Positions 30,676 to 42,300 of a DNA stretch of 64,000 nt are shown here, in pieces (within the stretch, counting starts at the first letter, position 1; each line of letters opens with the position of its first letter). This stretch comes from Symsagittifera roscoffensis (taxonomy: Eukaryota; Xenacoelomorpha; Acoela; Convolutidae). The position numbers were made by a program, and so were the translations under genes. Location: contig NC_087067.1 in the NCBI RefSeq assembly GCF_963678635.1, forward strand, positions 17,119,639 to 17,183,638, written 5' to 3'. Under the pieces are notes generated by a model. It worked only from the letters and a program-made list of their open reading frames with translations. It searched no databases and was not told the DNA's origin.

Positions 30676-31001
30676 TTCAAAAATGAATATTTTGGATCTA
30701 AAGTTATGTCTAGAAACTGCTTAGTTCCGATTGGTTGAAATTTTTTTGGAAAATTCTAGAAATTCGAAAAACTGACGTCATTACCACGAAAAAATTTGAA
30801 TCGAAATTACAAAATTTGAATTGAATATCGAAAAAAGAATATAAACTAGACAAGAAATCTCATTTATCCCAATAGGGTATCAAACTTCAAATCTTAGTTA
30901 TGTTGGAAAAATTCAATAAAATTTATTGACTAAGAAGTTTCATAAACATAGTCTGGTTCTGATCTACAAAGTTTTTTAAAATCTGTGATTACTTCATTCT
31001 G

Positions 31002-31322
31002 ATTGGTTATTAACACAAAAAATGTCTGTGAAAGTATCCTCAAAATCTACAAATTTTAAAGAAATTGTTGAAAAATTCATGAGAAGAAGAGCTCAACTCT
31101 GATTGGTTGACATTAAATTTCTTGAAAATTTCATGAATTTTGAAGCTCAATTCTGATAGGTTGACATTGAATTTGTTGAAAATTACATAACTTTTGAAGC
31201 TCAATTCTGATTGGTGGACATTGAATTTGTCGAAAATCACATGACTATTGAAGCTCAATTGTGATTGGTTGATATCAGAAAAGATAAAAGTTTCCTTGTA
31301 ATTAACGCTCGATTCTGATTGG
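31002..31322 (-). promoter_or_regulatory. 54-bp-period CCAAT array, right inner copy
   Basis: Boxes read ATTGG on this strand at 31,002, 31,102, (ATAGG) 31,156, 31,210, 31,264 and 31,318. The spacing, 100 then 54-54-54-54, is identical to the left-arm array. The array precedes the zinc-finger gene at 31,540. Confidence 0.65.
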
Positions 31323-31539
31323 TTGAGACTTTTAAAAATTTCATGGTTAGATTAGATGATTTTTATTTCAGCTAGGCTAAATAGCATATCCATTCTGAAT
31401 TTCTTTCTCGTTAAAAACAATTGGTTTATAAGTTTGCTGTTTTTATTTACTTTCATTCATTTTTGAGGCTATTCAACTCAATTTATCTAAAAACTTGGTA
31501 CACTTTAAATCTCGCATTTAATTTTTCATTACTATTGAG

Positions 31540-31821
31540 ATGCCTTCACTCAATAGAAACGAAAGAGTTGCATGTCTTGAATGTGGCAGCGAATACACTC
31601 ACAAAGATGCATCAAGACATCGTAGAACATGTGGTGTTTTGAAGTGTTCTAACTGTACTTTTTATACTTATAGCAGCGAGGAACTCGCTAATCATTTCAA
31701 GAAGAAGCATTCTCAGCATAATATTCAATTATGTGCTCAGCAGACTCCAAACACACTTCAGGAGAAGTTAAATTTTTTAAGTTTTTTTTTGAAAAAACTT
31801 AGAAAATACTATGATTATTAG
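31540..31821 (+). CDS. Two-finger zinc protein, right inner copy
   Basis: Starts Met-Pro-Ser-Leu-Asn-Arg at an ATG and carries the same CX2CX12HX3C and CX2CX12HX4H units as the left-arm gene, with a few substitutions. The frame runs on into AT-rich low-complexity sequence after about residue 75. The CCAAT array lies about 220 bp upstream. It differs from the outer copy at essentially one residue in the finger region, in keeping with a young tandem duplication. Confidence 0.6.
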   Translation: MPSLNRNERVACLECGSEYTHKDASRHRRTCGVLKCSNCTFYTYSSEELANHFKKKHSQHNIQLCAQQTPNTLQEKLNFLSFFLKKLRKYYDY

Positions 31822-34569
31822 TTTTTACTAAATCTGAAAAGTCTCACCAATTGTAACAAATCTAGTCAGTAATTATACAGTGTTTTCATTACATTACCTG
31901 AACTGTCATTTGTTTTTTATTCAAAGGTTTTGATTGATGTTAAAGACAGCAAAAATTGAGTTCAAATCGTCGTGAAGCTTTCCATGGAACTTGATCCGAA
32001 AACTTTTAATCAACAGTAAAAACTCCCTTGGTTGCAAGCTTGCGGAGACTTTGTTGTGATAAATTTGTAGTATAGTGCATAACATATGCTAATGAGTATT
32101 TAACTATTCGCCTGAAAATTGTAAAACTTGGGTATTTGGAAAACATCAACTAATTGAAAGGTTTTTTGTAGTTACTACTTTAAAGTTTTCCTTTTTTAGT
32201 GCTTGTAAAAGTGTTCATAGAGCAGAGGTTTGTTAAGCGGATAATGTGGTTTGACTTACTAAGAATTATGTTTTTCAATTGATTTTTTGATGATTTCAGA
32301 AAAGAAATTGTTCAATGACTTGGAAAAAATGTATATTTTGCTAAACTTTGAAAGTTTCAAGATAATGATATACATCATTCCAACTAAAAATTTAGTCTAA
32401 AATAGAAATTCAGATTTAAAATAGCATTTTACAGTTATGAGGTTGAGCAAACCCTTTGAAGCTTTTTAGTAAAGGATTTATGGTATTAATTCAGCTTCGG
32501 ATTATTGAACGTTTGTTGAAACGATGCATTTTTCCATCTAAAATTCAATTTTTAAGTAAAAATTTGCTCAAATTGGATTCATTTGGTAGATAGTATATGA
32601 AGCAGAAACTGAGAAAATGCTAAAATGAGATAGAAACTCAATTTATTCCTTAGGAGATTTGAAATAATTTTACAAAAATTTAGCTTATAAAGTATATCTT
32701 GAGAAAAAAATCCGACATAAAAATTTTCAAAGTCTTATATTTATGGGTAATTCATTGGAAAAATTGTTATCATTTGATATATTAGGTACTTTATATGAAA
32801 GATCAAATGTTTTGAGGATGATTTTTGAGAAGCAAACCCAATTCGACATCTTTTGGAAGAAGATACATAAAGCATAAATTGAAAACAATTGTTCCAGTTT
32901 GCACCTTGATTTGCTTTGCTAAATCAATTTTTTGAGACTCGCTCTTTCAGAAGTTTTTATATTGTAGATGTTAGGAACTAGGTTCTCTTGCGTATTTCCG
33001 GAGATTTTCAGATTATAACTAATAGAGCTGCTCCTAATTTGTTCTTAGATCGTAAAAATACACCTTTATATTCTCATTTTGTACATATATTTTTGAATGC
33101 TTTAACTAGCACCAATTCTTTCTCACTTGGATACTTTTGAGAAACTTTCCGTCATAAATTAAGAAAAAAGCGAGTTAATAACTATTTTGCAAGAAAAGTG
33201 ATAGTTATTGATCCCAAAATATGTATTCTTGCTTAAATAGTTTACGATAGCAACTGAACAGGGGAACCTTGAGGAAGATAATAACATTTTTTATTGTGAT
33301 AATCATACGGTATCAGTTCTATTTTCATCTCTGCCAGCAAATTGTTTGTTCAATTGATACTATTTTCCTCCTAAATTATCCAATTTTGACTAAATTTTCT
33401 AGTAAAGTGTGTTCAATAGCAAAAATATGTATTAAACAGAAAGCAAGAATAAAATTGAAACATGGAAAAACTCTACGGAAAATCTTGAAAGTTATTTTGC
33501 AGAAGCAACAGAGAGATAATCATCAGTTATGAAGAAGTTTTTGTTGAATTTGAGCCAATATCGAATAAATTTTTAAGAAACATTTATCCCGTTTTAAACA
33601 ATTTTAGCAATAAACGGTTCATTGTCTATCAGTTATCTGAAATTTCAAATTTTTAACAAAAAAAATTTCTCACAAGTTGAAACTTTTGTACGAATTTGGG
33701 TAATTCAATGAGAAAAAAGTGAGGAGGAGTTGAATCATGGAGTTTGATTTAGAAATTTCATAGAATATTGCCCTTAATGTTCATTTGAATTGAGATTCCT
33801 AAAAATAATCCCTGAACTGGACAAAAAAAACAGTTAAAAACCAAAATAAAAGGTTCGAAATGGAAAATTTCATGTAAATTTGATTAATTTTCATTTTACC
33901 TTCTCATAAATTACGACTAATTTTACTGTTTTCCGGAAGTTTCAATATTGATTCTGCTACTATGAACCTTCTTTTCAGTGTTTAGAGCATTGTATAACCA
34001 AGTATTTAGCTCAAATTAAGGTAAACTTCATTGTATTTCAATATTTTGAGAAAAAAATTGTGGAAAAAGTCATTTTTCTATTCAAAATTTTGTATCATTG
34101 TCTCAACATAATGCCAATTAAAATACAGTCTTAGCTTATTTTTCAAATCAATACGTGATCAAAATTAAAACAAAGATTTTCATTTTATTTAATTATTAAC
34201 AGTGCAAGAAAATCCTCTTTCAGTTTTCTTTAAAATGCGAAAATATTTAATGAAGTTTTTCTTAATTTGCGAGATTTTTTTTGATTTTTTTAACAAGTAG
34301 GCAAAAAAAATTATGAAAATTTTTGCATGGTGCAAAAATTAATGTAAAGTTTTTAACATGCCTGCAAAAATTGGTTTAAGATTTTTTGCCATCGTTCTAA
34401 CAAAATTTTATAAAACAGTTTACCAGATGCTCAATTAGTTTCATTTGTAACAAAGTTTTACTTTTGAAATTTCTTAATAAACTTTTCTATGATCTCTTTG
34501 TTCCTATCTCTTGAAAATAAATTTACTAGATACAAAGAAACTAAACTACAAAGCACAAGACAGTAACCA

Positions 34570-35053
34570 ATTTATTTACAAATCAAAGAGCTGTCGAGCA
34601 GCTGAGTTCTCAAAACTTTGCAAGTTCTCAATGGAGCGCAAAGCTGGTCTTGCCTCCATCACTGGTGGTTCGCTGACTGGAGTTCTTGGCTCATCCTCTT
34701 CGATTGTAATTGGGTTGTCCACAGATCCCTCTTCCCAAGGAAAGAGGAAATCGTCGAATGGTTGAGCCACATATCTAGAGTCAGGATTTTCGGGGGTAGT
34801 TCATTCCCACATGCTCGGCCACTTCCTCCATCATTTGCATTTCTCCAAGTTGATTCTCTGTAGGGGGTACTTGCGTTATATGATGTTCGTTGAAATCCCT
34901 TCGCATCACTTCCACCATACGCCAGATTTGGATTGGGATGTCCATTCGTGCCAGAAAAACTCCACAAACTGTTTCTCGCACTTGGATTTGTACTAAATCA
35001 GCCGAGAATTCCACCGAGAACATAAGGTTGTTGTTTTGTAATGAGAAGATCAT
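34570..35053 (-). pseudogene. SIM-motif gene, copy in tandem unit 2
   Basis: Nearly identical to the copy at 29,607-30,090, with the same division into an N-terminal part and a C-terminal part carrying the acidic motif and tail. It looks broken about once, in the same way as its sister, so the break predates the tandem duplication. Confidence 0.6.
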
Positions 35054-35350
35054 TTTGAGCAATAAGTTGAGTTAATGAGTAAAAACAAGATTTAAAGTTG
35101 AGAGGGTGAAAGTCGACTGTGGTTAAGTTGAAATTTTTGTATTTAGCTGAGAGAGGAGGTAGTTGACGGTAGTTAAGTTGAAAATAAAACGATTTTTAGT
35201 TAAGAGAGAGGGGTACCTTCAACTGGACTGTGTGGGTTTAACCAATCACAATGGATTTTCCTTATTTGGATTGTACTCGTGTCCAATCAGATTTTAGTTT
35301 CCTTTTATGGAATTCTTATAGAAAACTCGTGTCTAATTGGAAACAAAGCT

Positions 35351-35635
35351 TCATTTTACACATTGTCGTTTCCAATCACAAAAATGTTCATTTTTGTTCA
35401 AGTTATAACTTTGATACGCAATATGTGGATCAAAAATAAATTCTTTGATTGAGTAAGTTTCGCTAAAGGGACCTTTACTTAGTCGAAGAACTCTATTTTG
35501 GACAACATAAACGTCCAAAAAATTGTAAAAAAAGTAAGAATCTACATCTATTTCATCAATAAGGAAATCACACGGAATATTTTCCTTTTTCTTGTAGAGT
35601 AATTCAAGGAAGTTCAAATGCTTTTTAATTGACAT
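35351..35635 (-). CDS. Short uncharacterised ORF, copy in tandem unit 2
   Basis: A 94-residue ORF from an ATG at 35,635. It begins Met-Ser-Ile-Lys-Lys-His-Leu-Asn-Phe-Leu-Glu-Leu-Leu-Tyr-Lys-Lys and contains an acidic patch (Asp-Glu-Ile-Asp-Val-Asp) followed by aromatic residues. Its opening faintly resembles the opening of the left-arm gene at 24,924 (Met-Ser...Leu-Lys-Leu-Asn-Tyr-Tyr-Lys-Lys), and it occupies the matching position relative to the arm, so the two may be distant relatives. No family recognised. Confidence 0.4.
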   Translation of the reverse strand: MSIKKHLNFLELLYKKKENIPCDFLIDEIDVDSYFFYNFLDVYVVQNRVLRLSKGPFSETYSIKEFIFDPHIAYQSYNLNKNEHFCDWKRQCVK

Positions 35636-35903
35636 TCTTCAAAAATGAATAAAGTGAATGAAGTTTCGAAAAAATGACGTCATTACCACGAAAAAATTTT
35701 AATCGAAATTTCAAAATTTGAATTGAATATCGAAAAAAGAATATAAACTAGACAAGAAATCTCATTTATTGCAATAGGGTATCAAACTTCAAATCTTAGT
35801 TATGTTGGAAAAATTCAATAAATTTTATTGATTAAGAAGTTTCATAAACATAATCTGGTTCTGATCTACAAAATTTTTTAAAATCTGTGATTAATTCATT
35901 CTG

Positions 35904-36224
35904 ATTGGTTATTAACACAAATAATGTCTGTGAAAGTATCCTCAAAATCTACAAATTTTAAAGAAATTGTTGAAAAATTCATGAGAAGAAGAGCTCAACT
36001 CTGATTGGTTGACATTAAATTTCTTGAAAATTTCATGACTTTTGAAGCTCAATTCTGATAGGTTGACATTGAATTTCTTGAAAATTACATAACATTTGAA
36101 GCTCAATTCTGATTGGTGGACATTGAATTTGTCGAAAATCACATGACTATTGAAGCTCAATTCTGATTGGTTGAAATCAGAAAAGATAAAAGTTTCCTTG
36201 TAATTAACGCTCGATTCTGATTGG
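35904..36224 (-). promoter_or_regulatory. 54-bp-period CCAAT array, right outer copy
   Basis: Boxes read ATTGG on this strand at 35,904, 36,004, (ATAGG) 36,058, 36,112, 36,166 and 36,220. The 100-54-54-54-54 spacing is shared with the other two arrays. It precedes the zinc-finger gene at 36,443. Confidence 0.65.
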
Positions 36225-36442
36225 TTGAGACTTTTAAAAATTTCATGGTTAGATTAGATGATTTTTATTTCAGCTAGGCTAAATAGCATATCCATTCTGA
36301 TTTTCTTTCTCGTTAAAAACAATTGGTTTATAAGTTTGCTGTTTTTATTTACTTTCATTCATTTTTTGAGGCTATTCAACTCAATTTATCTAAAAACTTG
36401 GTACACTTTAAATCTCGCATTTAATTTTTCATTACTATTGAG

Positions 36443-36706
36443 ATGCCTTCACTCAATAGAAACGAAAGAGTTGCATGTCTTGAATGTGGCAGCGAATACA
36501 CTCACAAAGATGCATCAAGACATCGTAGAACATGTGGTGTTTTGAAGTGTTCTAACTGTACTTTTTATACTTATAGCAGCGAGGAACTCGCTAATCATTT
36601 CAAGAAGAAGCATTCTCAGCATAATATTAAATTATGTGCTCAGCAGACTCCAAACACACTTCAGGAGAAGTTAAATTTTTTAAGTTTTTTTTTTGAAAAA
36701 ACTTAG
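36443..36706 (+). CDS. Two-finger zinc protein, right outer copy
   Basis: The same gene as at 31,540 and 23,677, from an ATG giving Met-Pro-Ser-Leu-Asn-Arg-Asn-Glu. Both zinc-binding units are complete. The frame continues past about residue 75 into AT-rich sequence as in the other copies. Three copies in one element, each with its own CCAAT array, suggest that the gene and array move as a unit within the long arms. Confidence 0.6.
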   Translation: MPSLNRNERVACLECGSEYTHKDASRHRRTCGVLKCSNCTFYTYSSEELANHFKKKHSQHNIKLCAQQTPNTLQEKLNFLSFFFEKT

Positions 36707-38643
36707 AAAATACTATGATTATTAGTTTTTACTAAATCTGAAAAGTCTCACCAATTGTAACAAATCTAGTCAGTAATTATACAGTGTTTTCATTACATTA
36801 CCTGAACTGTCATTTATTTTTTATTCAAAGGTTTTGATTGATGTTAAAGACAGCAAAAATCGAGTTCAAATCGTCGTGAAGCTTTCCATGGAACTCGATC
36901 CGAAAACTTTTAATCAACAGTAAAAACTCCCTTGGTTGCAAGCTTGCGGAGACTTTGTTGTGATAAATTTGTAGTATAGTGCATAACATATGCTAATGAG
37001 TATTTAAGTTTTCGCCTAAAAATTGTAAAACTTGGGTATTTGGAAAACATCAACTAATTGAAAGGTTTTTTGTAGTTACTACTTTAAAGTTTTCCTTGTT
37101 TAGTGCTTGTAAAAGTGTTCATAGAGCAGAGGTTTGTTAAGCCGATAATGTGGTTTGACTTACTAAGAATTATGTTTTTCTATTGATTTTTTGATGATTT
37201 CAGAAAAGAAATTGTTCAATGACTTGGAAAAAATGTATATTTTGCTAAACTTTGAAAGTTTCAAGATAATGATATACATCATTCCAACTAAAAATTTAGT
37301 CTAAAATAGAAATTCAGATTTGAAATAGCATTTTACAGTTATGAGGTTGAGAAAACCCTTTGAAGCTTTTTATTAAAGGATTTATGGTATTAATTCAGCT
37401 TCGGATTATTGAACGTTCGTTGAAACGATGCATTTTTCCATCTAAAATTCAATTTTCAAGTAAAAATTTGCTCAAATTGGATTCATTTGGTAGATAGTAT
37501 ATGAAGCAGAAACTGAGAAAATGCTAAAATGAGATAGAAACTCAAATTATTCCTTAGGAGATTTGAAATAATTTTACTAAAATTTAGCTTATAAAGTATA
37601 TCTTGAGAAAAAAATCCGACATAAAAATTCTCAAAGTCTTATATTTATGGGTAATTCTTTGGAAAAATTGTTATCATTTGATATATTAGGTACTTTATAT
37701 GAAAGATCAAATGTTTTGAGGATAATTTTTGAGAAGCAAACCCAATTCGACATCTTTTGGAAGAAGATACATAAAGCATAAATTGAAAACAATTGTTCCA
37801 GTTTGCACCTTGATTTGCTTTGCTAAATCAATTTTTTGAGACTCGCTCTTTCAGAAATTTTTATATTGTAGATGTTAGGAACTAGGTTCTTTTGCATATT
37901 TCCGGAGATTTTCAGATTATAACTAATAGAGCTGCTCCTAATTTGTTCTTAGATTGTAAAAATACACCTTTATATTCTCAGTTTGTACATATATTTTTGA
38001 TTGCTTTAACTAGCACCAATTCTTACTCACTTGGATACTTTTGAGAAACTTTCCGTCATAAATTAAGAAAAAAGCGAGTTAATAACTATTTTGCAAGAAA
38101 AGTGATAGTTATTGATCCCAAAATATGTATTCTTGCTTAAATAGTTTACGATAGCAACTGAACAGGGGAACCTTGAGGAAGATAATAACATTTTTTATTG
38201 TGATAATCATACGGTATCAGTTCTAATTTCATCTCTGCCAGCAAATTGTTCGTTCAATTGATACTATTTTCCTCCTAAATTCTCCAGTTTTGACTAAATT
38301 TTCTAGTAAAGTGTGTTCAATAGCAAAAATATGTATTAAACAGAAAGCAAGAATAAAATTGAAACATGGAAAAACTCTACGGAAAATCTTGAAAGTTATT
38401 TTGCAGAAGCAACAGAGAGATAATCATCAGTTATGAAGAAGTTTTTGTTGAATTTGAGCCAATATCGAATAAATTTTCTAAGAAACATTTATCCCGTTTT
38501 AAACAATTTTAGCATTAAACGGTTCATTTTTTATCAATTATCTGAAATTTCAAATTTTTAACATTTGAACGAATTTGGGTAATTCAATGAGAAAAAAGTG
38601 AGGAGGAGTTGAATCATGGAGTTTGATTTAGAAAGGCTAATTT

Positions 38644-38870
38644 GATAGGCTAAAAATTTTTCTGAAACTTACCATCTTACCATCTGAAGCCTCGTATGTT
38701 AATACATTGCGAAACCTATTCCCTATCCTAATACATTGGAAAATCTATAGCCTATCTTAATACATAGCCTGCTGACCGGCCGGATACTCTATAACCTATG
38801 TTAATACATGGGGGTCAGCAGGCACCCCCCCCCCCCCACCCCTCCCACTCTCCCTCACCCTTCTACTACT
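38644..38870 (-). repeat. Right terminal inverted repeat of the Maverick-type element
   Basis: Reverse complement of the left end. It holds a longer C-run near 38,825-38,837, the same four motif copies in inverse order, and the same 11-bp inverted repeat arms at 38,767-38,777 and 38,813-38,823. Confidence 0.9.
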
Positions 38871-38876
38871 AGGCAT
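38871..38876. repeat. Right target-site duplication AGGCAT
   Basis: Identical to 20,138-20,143. It fixes the right boundary of the element at 38,870. Confidence 0.88.
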
Positions 38877-41255
38877 TTTAATAATTTTAGAAAATTACAC
38901 TAGAAAGTTATACATTCCTAGACAATTACGCTACAATCCTAGATTTTTTAAACACTTAACATGAAACGTTAAAACGTTTAACATTCAAAACATAACAGAG
39001 TTATAATGCTTTGCAGCTTCAAGTTGAGCCAACATTTTCATAGGTGTATCAAAACGTTTTTTTTTTTTCACATAGAGATTGCTTAGATTTGAAGAAATTT
39101 GTTTCTAGGATTGTTTAATTGCTCAGGAGTTTAACTAAAATGTTTTTGAGCAATGAAAACAATTTGTTTTCCTGAGAAGATCTGTATTGCAAATGAAAGG
39201 AATTCCATGTCAAAAACATTGCGTTTTGGCAAAACCAGCGACAAAAAAATTGGGACAAAAATTGGTTGCTTCAATTTTTTCTCCAGTATACTTTTTTTCG
39301 TATACTTTCTTTGATCGATACTTTTCAGTCCAGGTTAAAATAGAGCTTGCCGGGCAGAAAGAATTGTTCGTTCTAGGTTTTTGATCGATACTTTCTACTC
39401 TACTTTTTACACCTATGGTATTACGCATAATGAGAAAAAATAATATAATTTACAGCGTAATGCCATGAACCGCCACCCGCGACTTAAGCAGCGAATATCA
39501 TGGTCGTGCATCTGATCATCTCGAAATCAAAAAACCGTACTCGCGAAAAAATTAATATGCAAATTGGAAATAAAATTATCCGGTATTTATAATTAGCAAT
39601 TAGGTACTTTTAATTAGAGTATGAGAGTATTTGTTCCGAACATTGAAAATGGGGAGTAACTTGATATTCGGGATTTTTTGTTAGTTTTTGGTTTTGTTTT
39701 CCACGCAAAATTGGTTTCCACGCATTTGTTTTCCACACATTTTTTTTGCTTACCACGCAAAATTTGTAACTATTTGTCAGATTTCCAGCACTAAAGGTGA
39801 CCAAAAAGGTTTAAAAATGCTTATTTATGCTTGTTTTAAGCTGTGAAAACTTAGAGTTAATCGAAGTAAGATAATTTTTAAAGTTTGTTGGCGCCATTTT
39901 TGGAATCAAAATTTTTCCGTGTTGTTCAGAACATTGAAAATTGCATTCGGGTGTTTTAAGTTGTTTTGTCTTTTTATTAAATTTTACACGCAAAATTAGG
40001 TACCACAAATAGTCATCGAACTGAGTTGAGTGATATATCATATTAAAGGCCTTTCAATCGTAATTCGAAATTTAGTATTTTTCAATTTTATTTTTATGAC
40101 TTTTTTGTTTTTCTTGTCATTTTTCTTCTGAATTTGTTGTACTCTTTGCCTAACTTACCATGACTGTCAAATATTTCTAATTTATAGTTATACTTCAGAT
40201 AGTTATACGTAACGCAAATATACTCATTGAATTTTTTTGGTATGCTAGGTAATACCAGCGTTTTACAGATCATGAACAGTACCGCCACTAGAAGGTTTTC
40301 AAATATTCTCAAAATATGCTACTATACAAAAAGTTTCCCGTCACTATAAAAGCTGTTGTTTTTATCTAAGTTTTAACTTTCATTGACCCCTCTCTAGTAC
40401 TGCCTTGTCCTGGTACTGGAGGTCTAAGCTGGGAGGGTGGGTGGCAATTTTATCCCTTCAACCTTTTTGCTGAGAACTTTCTTTCTTTATATTGGTATAA
40501 ACTCATAATAAACAATGCTCTATCAGAAGGTTCTAATTCTGATAGGAAGTATGGTACGGAAATGGCTAATGTAGTAAGAAAGACAGCGAACGAATCTATC
40601 TTCAAAAACACTCATTTTCCTCGTCTTGACCCAAATCTGGCAAAACTGCTGCAGAAGAACAGCTAGATAAAACTCTTACATTGTTCAACGCAAACTATTA
40701 CAAAATCATTTCCACAAAAAATCAGCTATTCATCGATTTTTGGGAAAATTTTCGGGGCAACAATGAGTGAATAAATTGCGGGTTGTCGAATATTTCAGCG
40801 GCAGCGTAAGCCTTTAGAGCGGGGCAAAGGAAGAAATAAAGTAATTCGATTTTGACATCTTTAGTTGCCAAAATTTCAACCCTCAACAAAGACAGTGCCC
40901 ATCTAAAAGTTTTAAGTATACAAATTCAGCGAAAATGAGTTAAGTTCGAGGTGTAACTCATAGAGTAATTTCGGATAGGTTACACCGTCTGCTCGTCACG
41001 CTATCTTATTTTCGGCCGGATAGATTCGTGCAATTTCTTAGTCTAATACCGATCCTAATCTTACTCTTATATCTACTAGTCTCAGGGTGTTCAACAAGTC
41101 TCTGCTAGGCTCGATAGATCTAGAGTATACTGGCTTATTGCGATTGCCAAAAGGTCTCTTGGAGAGGTAATTAATTTCTAAATTAAATTCAAATCTCTCT
41201 GGTGCTGAAATTTCAGCGCTTACAAATAAGTGGGTTGTTAGTTAAATGGATCATG

Positions 41256-41308
41256 ATTGGTTAATATTAAATATTTTATAGAGATAAAATATCCAATTTA
41301 TAACCAAT
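41256..41308. repeat. AT-rich imperfect inverted repeat
   Basis: Arms ATTGGTTAATATTAAATATT and AATATTTAATATTAACCAAT-like sequence (with mismatches on the right, ending ATAACCAAT) surround the centre TTTATAGAGATAAA. Likely a small hairpin or a decayed MITE-like sequence. Confidence 0.45.
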
Positions 41309-41368
41309 AATAAATATAGTTTATATTTGGTTCCAGTACCTCTTGTCAAAAATATTGTGTGGTCACAA

Positions 41369-41465
41369 AGCGTGGATGTAGCACGGTGGGTTAGGCCGGC
41401 TATAGAGCATGCTCAGGACGTCCTCTCTGTTAGGCCAGGAGTGGGAGTATGATTTCGTGCTGGTT
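41369..41465 (+). repeat. Possible tRNA-derived (SINE-like) repeat or tRNA relic
   Basis: GTAGCACGGTGGGTTAGGCC (41,379-41,398) fits the pattern of a tRNA D-arm and RNA polymerase III A box. About 55 bp later GTATGATTTCGTGC resembles a degenerate B box. This local island is much less AT-rich than its surroundings. No convincing cloverleaf could be drawn, and only one copy lies in the window, so the call is tentative. Confidence 0.3.
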
Positions 41466-42300
41466 TTTTAAGGAGTCCTGTTTTGTGCTAACGTTTTATA
41501 TTATATTATTTCTGGTTTTCCTTTTGCTTCTTTGGTTGTGTCCTTTTCTCAAAAATTAAATTGTTTTTGGTTTGGGTTTGTCTTTCGACTTTTTGGTGTT
41601 TTCTTATTTCTTTTTTAGACTTGGTAATAGTCTTCAAAAGAATAAATTATCCAGTTTTAAGCTGGTTTAATCCGGTTTAGGTACCGTAAGTGTTCTTTTC
41701 TTAGTCATGCTGTTAGTTTGTGGTTTATGGTGTTTAGTAAGCTGCGTTGGTTAGTTTGGTTATTATATAATTCCATTCCAACCGGGTTAAAGGAAAATTG
41801 GAAACTTGTTATTGTTGGTTTGAGTTGTTGTTAGTGAAAACTTATAACTTGAATTCATTATTTTAAATAATTCTTCGTGGGCGAGTTGTGCGATTGTGGA
41901 TAGAATTCTTGTGCGGGTGAACAGAATATGTATAAAAGGTTATTACTGCTTTTCTTCGGTATAAATTTACTACTTTTAAGGTTAAATTTTACTACTTTGT
42001 GAGGGTCTAAAATTATAAATTGAATTTCATCGTATTTAATTTTACTACATTTTAAAGAAATAATTTAGAGATGAAATTACTACTTTTAATTGATTTTTAC
42101 TGCATTATTTAGTGCTGTTGGCTTAATAGAGTTTATTATGATGAATAGAGTTTGTATTTTTATTTGTTTTTTCTTGTTTATAGGCGATCATGGTGTGAAG
42201 ACTAAAGAAAATGTAAATTACTTTTAAAAAAATGGTTAGTTCTTTAATTTTAAATTAGTTAGTATTTTTTCTTTTATAAGTTATTAAACTCATAGTTACC

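Larger units (their letters stand above)
30786..34156 (+). repeat. Right inner arm, inverse of the left arm
   Basis: Matches 21,003-24,432 in reverse complement from end to end and forms the second part of tandem unit 1. It contains a CCAAT array (31,002-31,322), a zinc-finger gene copy and then about 2.3 kb of AT-rich sequence (31,830-34,156) with no supportable gene. Confidence 0.85.
29193..38632 (+). repeat. Large direct tandem duplication in the right half
   Basis: Unit 1 is 29,193-34,156 (about 4.96 kb) and unit 2 is 34,157-38,632, running up to the right terminal repeat. Both units start GATCAAAATTA and follow each other with few differences. Each unit holds one copy of the SIM-motif gene, the short ORF near 30.5/35.5 kb, the CCAAT array and the zinc-finger gene. 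The part of each unit from about 30,786 (or 35,687) onward is the inverse of the left arm. The near identity of the units implies that the duplication is young. Confidence 0.88.
35687..38632 (+). repeat. Right outer arm, inverse of most of the left arm
   Basis: The second part of tandem unit 2, reverse complement of about 21,420-24,432. It holds a CCAAT array and a zinc-finger gene copy, then about 1.9 kb of AT-rich sequence (36,710-38,632) in which I see no gene. It abuts the right terminal repeat. Confidence 0.85.
20144..38870. mobile_element. Maverick/Polinton-type element, apparently non-autonomous
   Basis: The 18.7 kb element is bounded by terminal inverted repeats beginning AGTAGTAGAAGGGTGAGGG and by a perfect 6-bp target duplication AGGCAT. 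A 5'-AG terminus, long inverted repeats, 6-bp duplication and 15-20 kb size fit Maverick/Polinton elements. None of the expected core proteins (protein-primed PolB, retroviral-type integrase, packaging ATPase, protease, major or minor capsid) is recognisable, so it looks like a derivative that depends on others. Its interior is a single-copy centre (about 24,433-29,192) flanked by long inverted arms, the right one tandemly duplicated. The intact target duplication and closely matching ends suggest a fairly recent insertion. Confidence 0.8.
38877..42300. other. AT-rich stretch between the two elements, no supportable gene
   Basis: Short ORFs here lack coding signs. Small features are an imperfect inverted repeat (41,256-41,308), a possible tRNA-derived repeat (41,369-41,465), a TATAAAAGG word near 41,932 on the + strand, and several TTTACTAC(T/A)TTT words from 41,965 to 42,110. 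The right part (from about 41,450) may belong to the end of the minus-strand retroelement (its LTR), but I found no second copy in the window to show this. Confidence 0.45.

Noticed and set aside
33269-33532. ORF in the right inner arm
   Set aside because: Not open in the matching positions of the other arms and of biased AT-rich composition; no coding support.
39187-40312. Short ORFs between the Maverick and the minus-strand element
   Set aside because: Overlapping on both strands, no motif and no second copy; likely chance frames.
41369-41465. A functional tRNA gene
   Set aside because: The A-box region is good, but no complete cloverleaf, acceptor stem or clean B box can be drawn; kept only as a tentative SINE-like repeat.
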